The translations under genes and the position numbers were made by a program. This document shows, one piece after another, positions 7,711 through 8,908 of a stretch of 8,908 nt of DNA. The stretch comes from an uncultured Spartobacteria bacterium (GTDB lineage: Bacteria; Verrucomicrobiota; Verrucomicrobiia; Chthoniobacterales; Terrimicrobiaceae), in NCBI GenBank assembly GCA_903915315.1, contig CAIWSO010000051.1, positions 1 to 8,908 on the forward strand. Reading direction: 5' to 3'. Below the pieces are notes generated by a model. The model was not told the DNA's origin and did no database searches. It saw only the letters and a list, made by a program, of their open reading frames with translations. Numbering within the stretch: the first letter of the stretch is position 1; every line of letters begins with the position of its first letter.

Positions 7711-8733
7711 CTACCAATCCAGTCGGCCGAGTTTAAAGTCCGATTGGCAGGCCAAAAACACAGCGATATTGAGGCCTGTCCGCAAAAGCGCGCTCGGCAA
7801 AAAGGCGAACCTCTTCCGCGTTGGCAAGTGTGTGAGTCTTCGCAAGGGTTCGCCCATAAATTCCAATCCCCCAGGCAATGTGGCTCGATACGCTTTCGCC
7901 AAGCCGACAACCCAAAACGGATCTCGCTTGTTGTTTTCTTGGATAACCCAATTTGGATCTTCTCCATCACGAACCAGTTGCTGGATATACGAGAAGAGCA
8001 AAATGTTGAGAGCGGTTCCGTTCAGGAGACGGCGTTCATGGCTGAACCAGTCTTTCAAGCCCGTGACAGCTTTGAAATAATGCGTTGCTTCAGGCGCACG
8101 GACAATCCCCTCGGCTCTCTCTGGGTGACGAAAGGAATCCGTCAGCAGCATCGCTTTCACAAACCCATCCTCGACAAGCAATCCAAGGGGCATCCAAAAA
8201 CTCCGCAACGCATCAGCACGCGCAAAGTAAAGGCTGCCTGCGATCTTTGGTGTGCCGGTTGTTTGAAGATGCGAAGCATTCACGGAAAGGCGTTCGCACA
8301 AGCTCGGGTTCTGTTTCAAGGCGATATCTTTAAGGGGAAGATCAACGGCGACAACCGCTGCAGGCGATTCCATAAGGGTCTTAACCACGCGTTCCAAGCA
8401 TTCAGGCTCCCCGAAATGGATGTCCGCATCGAGCAGCAGAAGACCCTCCGCATCCGCAGGGCTGAATTCATGAACGAAATGATTCCATGCATTGGCCTTC
8501 CCGCCTTCAGTCAGTTCGTTCACTTCGACCTGCACCGATGGGTGCCTTTTTTTCAAGGATTCAAGCGCCTCCCGTGCAAGCAAGGCAGTCGCATCACGGC
8601 ATCCATTGGGCACGACATGAATCGAAATTGTGTGATTCGGATTTTCAAACACGCTTTGCTCCGCAAGCGAGGATATCGTAGACCCGATAGTTCGTTCCTC
8701 GTTGTAAGCCAGTATTCCCATAGCGATTTTCAC
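7711..8733 (-). CDS. GT2 family glycosyltransferase on the opposite strand
   Basis: This 340-residue protein is a GT-A fold family 2 glycosyltransferase. It begins MKIAMGILAYNEERTIGSTI, the classic GT2 first strand and helix. It then has NGCRDAT (43-49, replacing the usual DDGSTD), a metal-binding LDADIHF with DAD at 102-104, and VEDG (187-190) as the acidic acceptor-site motif. SHERRLLNGT (231-240) may be the counterpart of the QxxRW region. No convincing membrane segment is seen. The start is a GTG: an in-frame stop lies 17 codons upstream with no other start codon between, and the alternative ATG at codon 5 would cut the first strand. It is the only minus-strand gene here, convergent with the operon and divergent from the gene at 8787, so it is transcribed separately. 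Its product likely joins the same EPS pathway. Confidence 0.9.
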   Translation of the reverse strand: MKIAMGILAYNEERTIGSTISSLAEQSVFENPNHTISIHVVPNGCRDATALLAREALESLKKRHPSVQVEVNELTEGGKANAWNHFVHEFSPADAEGLLLLDADIHFGEPECLERVVKTLMESPAAVVAVDLPLKDIALKQNPSLCERLSVNASHLQTTGTPKIAGSLYFARADALRSFWMPLGLLVEDGFVKAMLLTDSFRHPERAEGIVRAPEATHYFKAVTGLKDWFSHERRLLNGTALNILLFSYIQQLVRDGEDPNWVIQENNKRDPFWVVGLAKAYRATLPGGLEFMGEPLRRLTHLPTRKRFAFLPSALLRTGLNIAVFLACQSDFKLGRLDW

Positions 8734-8754
8734 GTCGCCAAGGTCCCATCGTCC

Positions 8755-8776
8755 ATACTGCCGCGCAACCCAGTAT
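8755..8776. promoter_or_regulatory. Inverted repeat in the divergent intergenic gap
   Basis: ATACTG (8755-8760) and CAGTAT (8771-8776) form a perfect 6-base inverted repeat with a 10-base spacer, inside the 53-base gap between two divergent genes. The CAGTAT half with following C-rich bases recurs at 8710-8715 inside the minus-strand gene. It could be an operator or an mRNA hairpin near both starts. Six-base repeats also arise by chance, so support is weak, and no convincing -10/-35 pair was recognised in the gap. Confidence 0.2.
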
Positions 8777-8786
8777 CCCTCCTACC

Positions 8787-8908
8787 ATGACCTTCCTCGT
8801 CCCTATGGCGATGTTTGGAATCATTCCACTGGCTCTCAAGCTATTTGAGAAATATCCGGCCCGAGTTGCTGCTGCCGCGGTCTTTGTGATTGGGTGGCTT
8901 TTTTTACC
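8787..8908 (+). CDS. Start of a membrane protein, possibly O-antigen ligase/polymerase-like; 3' end cut
   Basis: An ATG at 8787 opens a frame that stays open to the window end (40 codons). The product begins MTFLVPMAMFGIIPLALKL, followed by the short charged loop FEKYPAR and then a second hydrophobic stretch ending IGWLFL. Two closely spaced hydrophobic segments joined by a charged loop, then WLFL, resemble from memory the N-terminus of multi-spanning O-antigen ligase/polymerase-like proteins in EPS loci. If so, it would polymerise or transfer the repeat unit at the periplasmic face. No good Shine-Dalgarno is present, as for most genes here. The fragment is too short for a firm family call; a flippase or another integral membrane protein is possible. 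Confidence 0.55.
   Translation, partial: MTFLVPMAMFGIIPLALKLFEKYPARVAAAAVFVIGWLFL

Noticed and set aside
7714..7747. CCAATC...GATTGG inverted repeat near the convergent stops, possible terminator
   Set aside because: The stem is only 6 bases with a 22-base loop, lies inside the end of the minus-strand gene and has no T-run, so it is not a convincing intrinsic terminator.
7624..8790. 388-codon open frame on the plus strand
   Set aside because: It covers the whole minus-strand GT2 gene in antisense and overlaps the end of the small glycosyltransferase gene. The minus-strand product has clear GT2 motifs, while this one has none.

Overview
This window holds part of an exopolysaccharide (EPS) or capsule assembly locus, probably from a Gram-negative bacterium. 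The main evidence for an outer membrane is a Wza-type export lipoprotein directly followed by a Wzc/GumC-type inner-membrane polysaccharide co-polymerase. Base composition looks moderate (by eye near 50-55% GC), and Shine-Dalgarno sequences are weak or absent in front of most genes. The gene styles (an exosortase-locus-like GT2, a GT4 with the RDGIPVVLMEAMA motif, a CysE-like acetyltransferase) fit EPS loci of Verrucomicrobiota, Planctomycetota and some Proteobacteria. The window cannot settle the phylum.

Layout: bases 1-7699 form one plus-strand operon-like block of six genes. These are a GT2 glycosyltransferase cut by the left edge (1-936), a CysE-like hexapeptide acetyltransferase (933-1448), a two-domain GT4-GT2 fusion (1445-3643), a Wza-like export lipoprotein (3648-4814), a Wzc/GumC-like co-polymerase with an apparently degenerate tyrosine-kinase-like domain (4824-7103), and a small GT-A-fold glycosyltransferase (7100-7699). 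Three junctions are 4-base ATGA overlaps and the other two gaps are 4 and 9 bases, so expression is probably translationally coupled. A seventh gene, another GT2, lies on the minus strand (7711-8733) and converges on the operon. Across a 53-base divergent gap, an eighth gene begins on the plus strand at 8787 and runs off the right edge. Its first 40 residues are hydrophobic and resemble the start of an O-antigen ligase/polymerase-like membrane protein.

Working together (inferred): the glycosyltransferases (five GT domains on four proteins) would build a lipid-linked repeat unit in the cytoplasm, the acetyltransferase would decorate it, and the eighth gene may polymerise it. The co-polymerase and the outer-membrane lipoprotein would control chain length and form the export channel. 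No initiating phosphoglycosyltransferase, Wzx flippase or exosortase is visible, so the locus extends beyond both edges.

The most notable points are the co-polymerase's ATPase-like domain, where the Walker A lysine, the Walker A' aspartate and the C-terminal tyrosine cluster all appear lost, and the GT4-GT2 fusion. I see no RNA genes, mobile elements, CRISPR arrays or long repeats, and no gene-free stretch over 300 bases.
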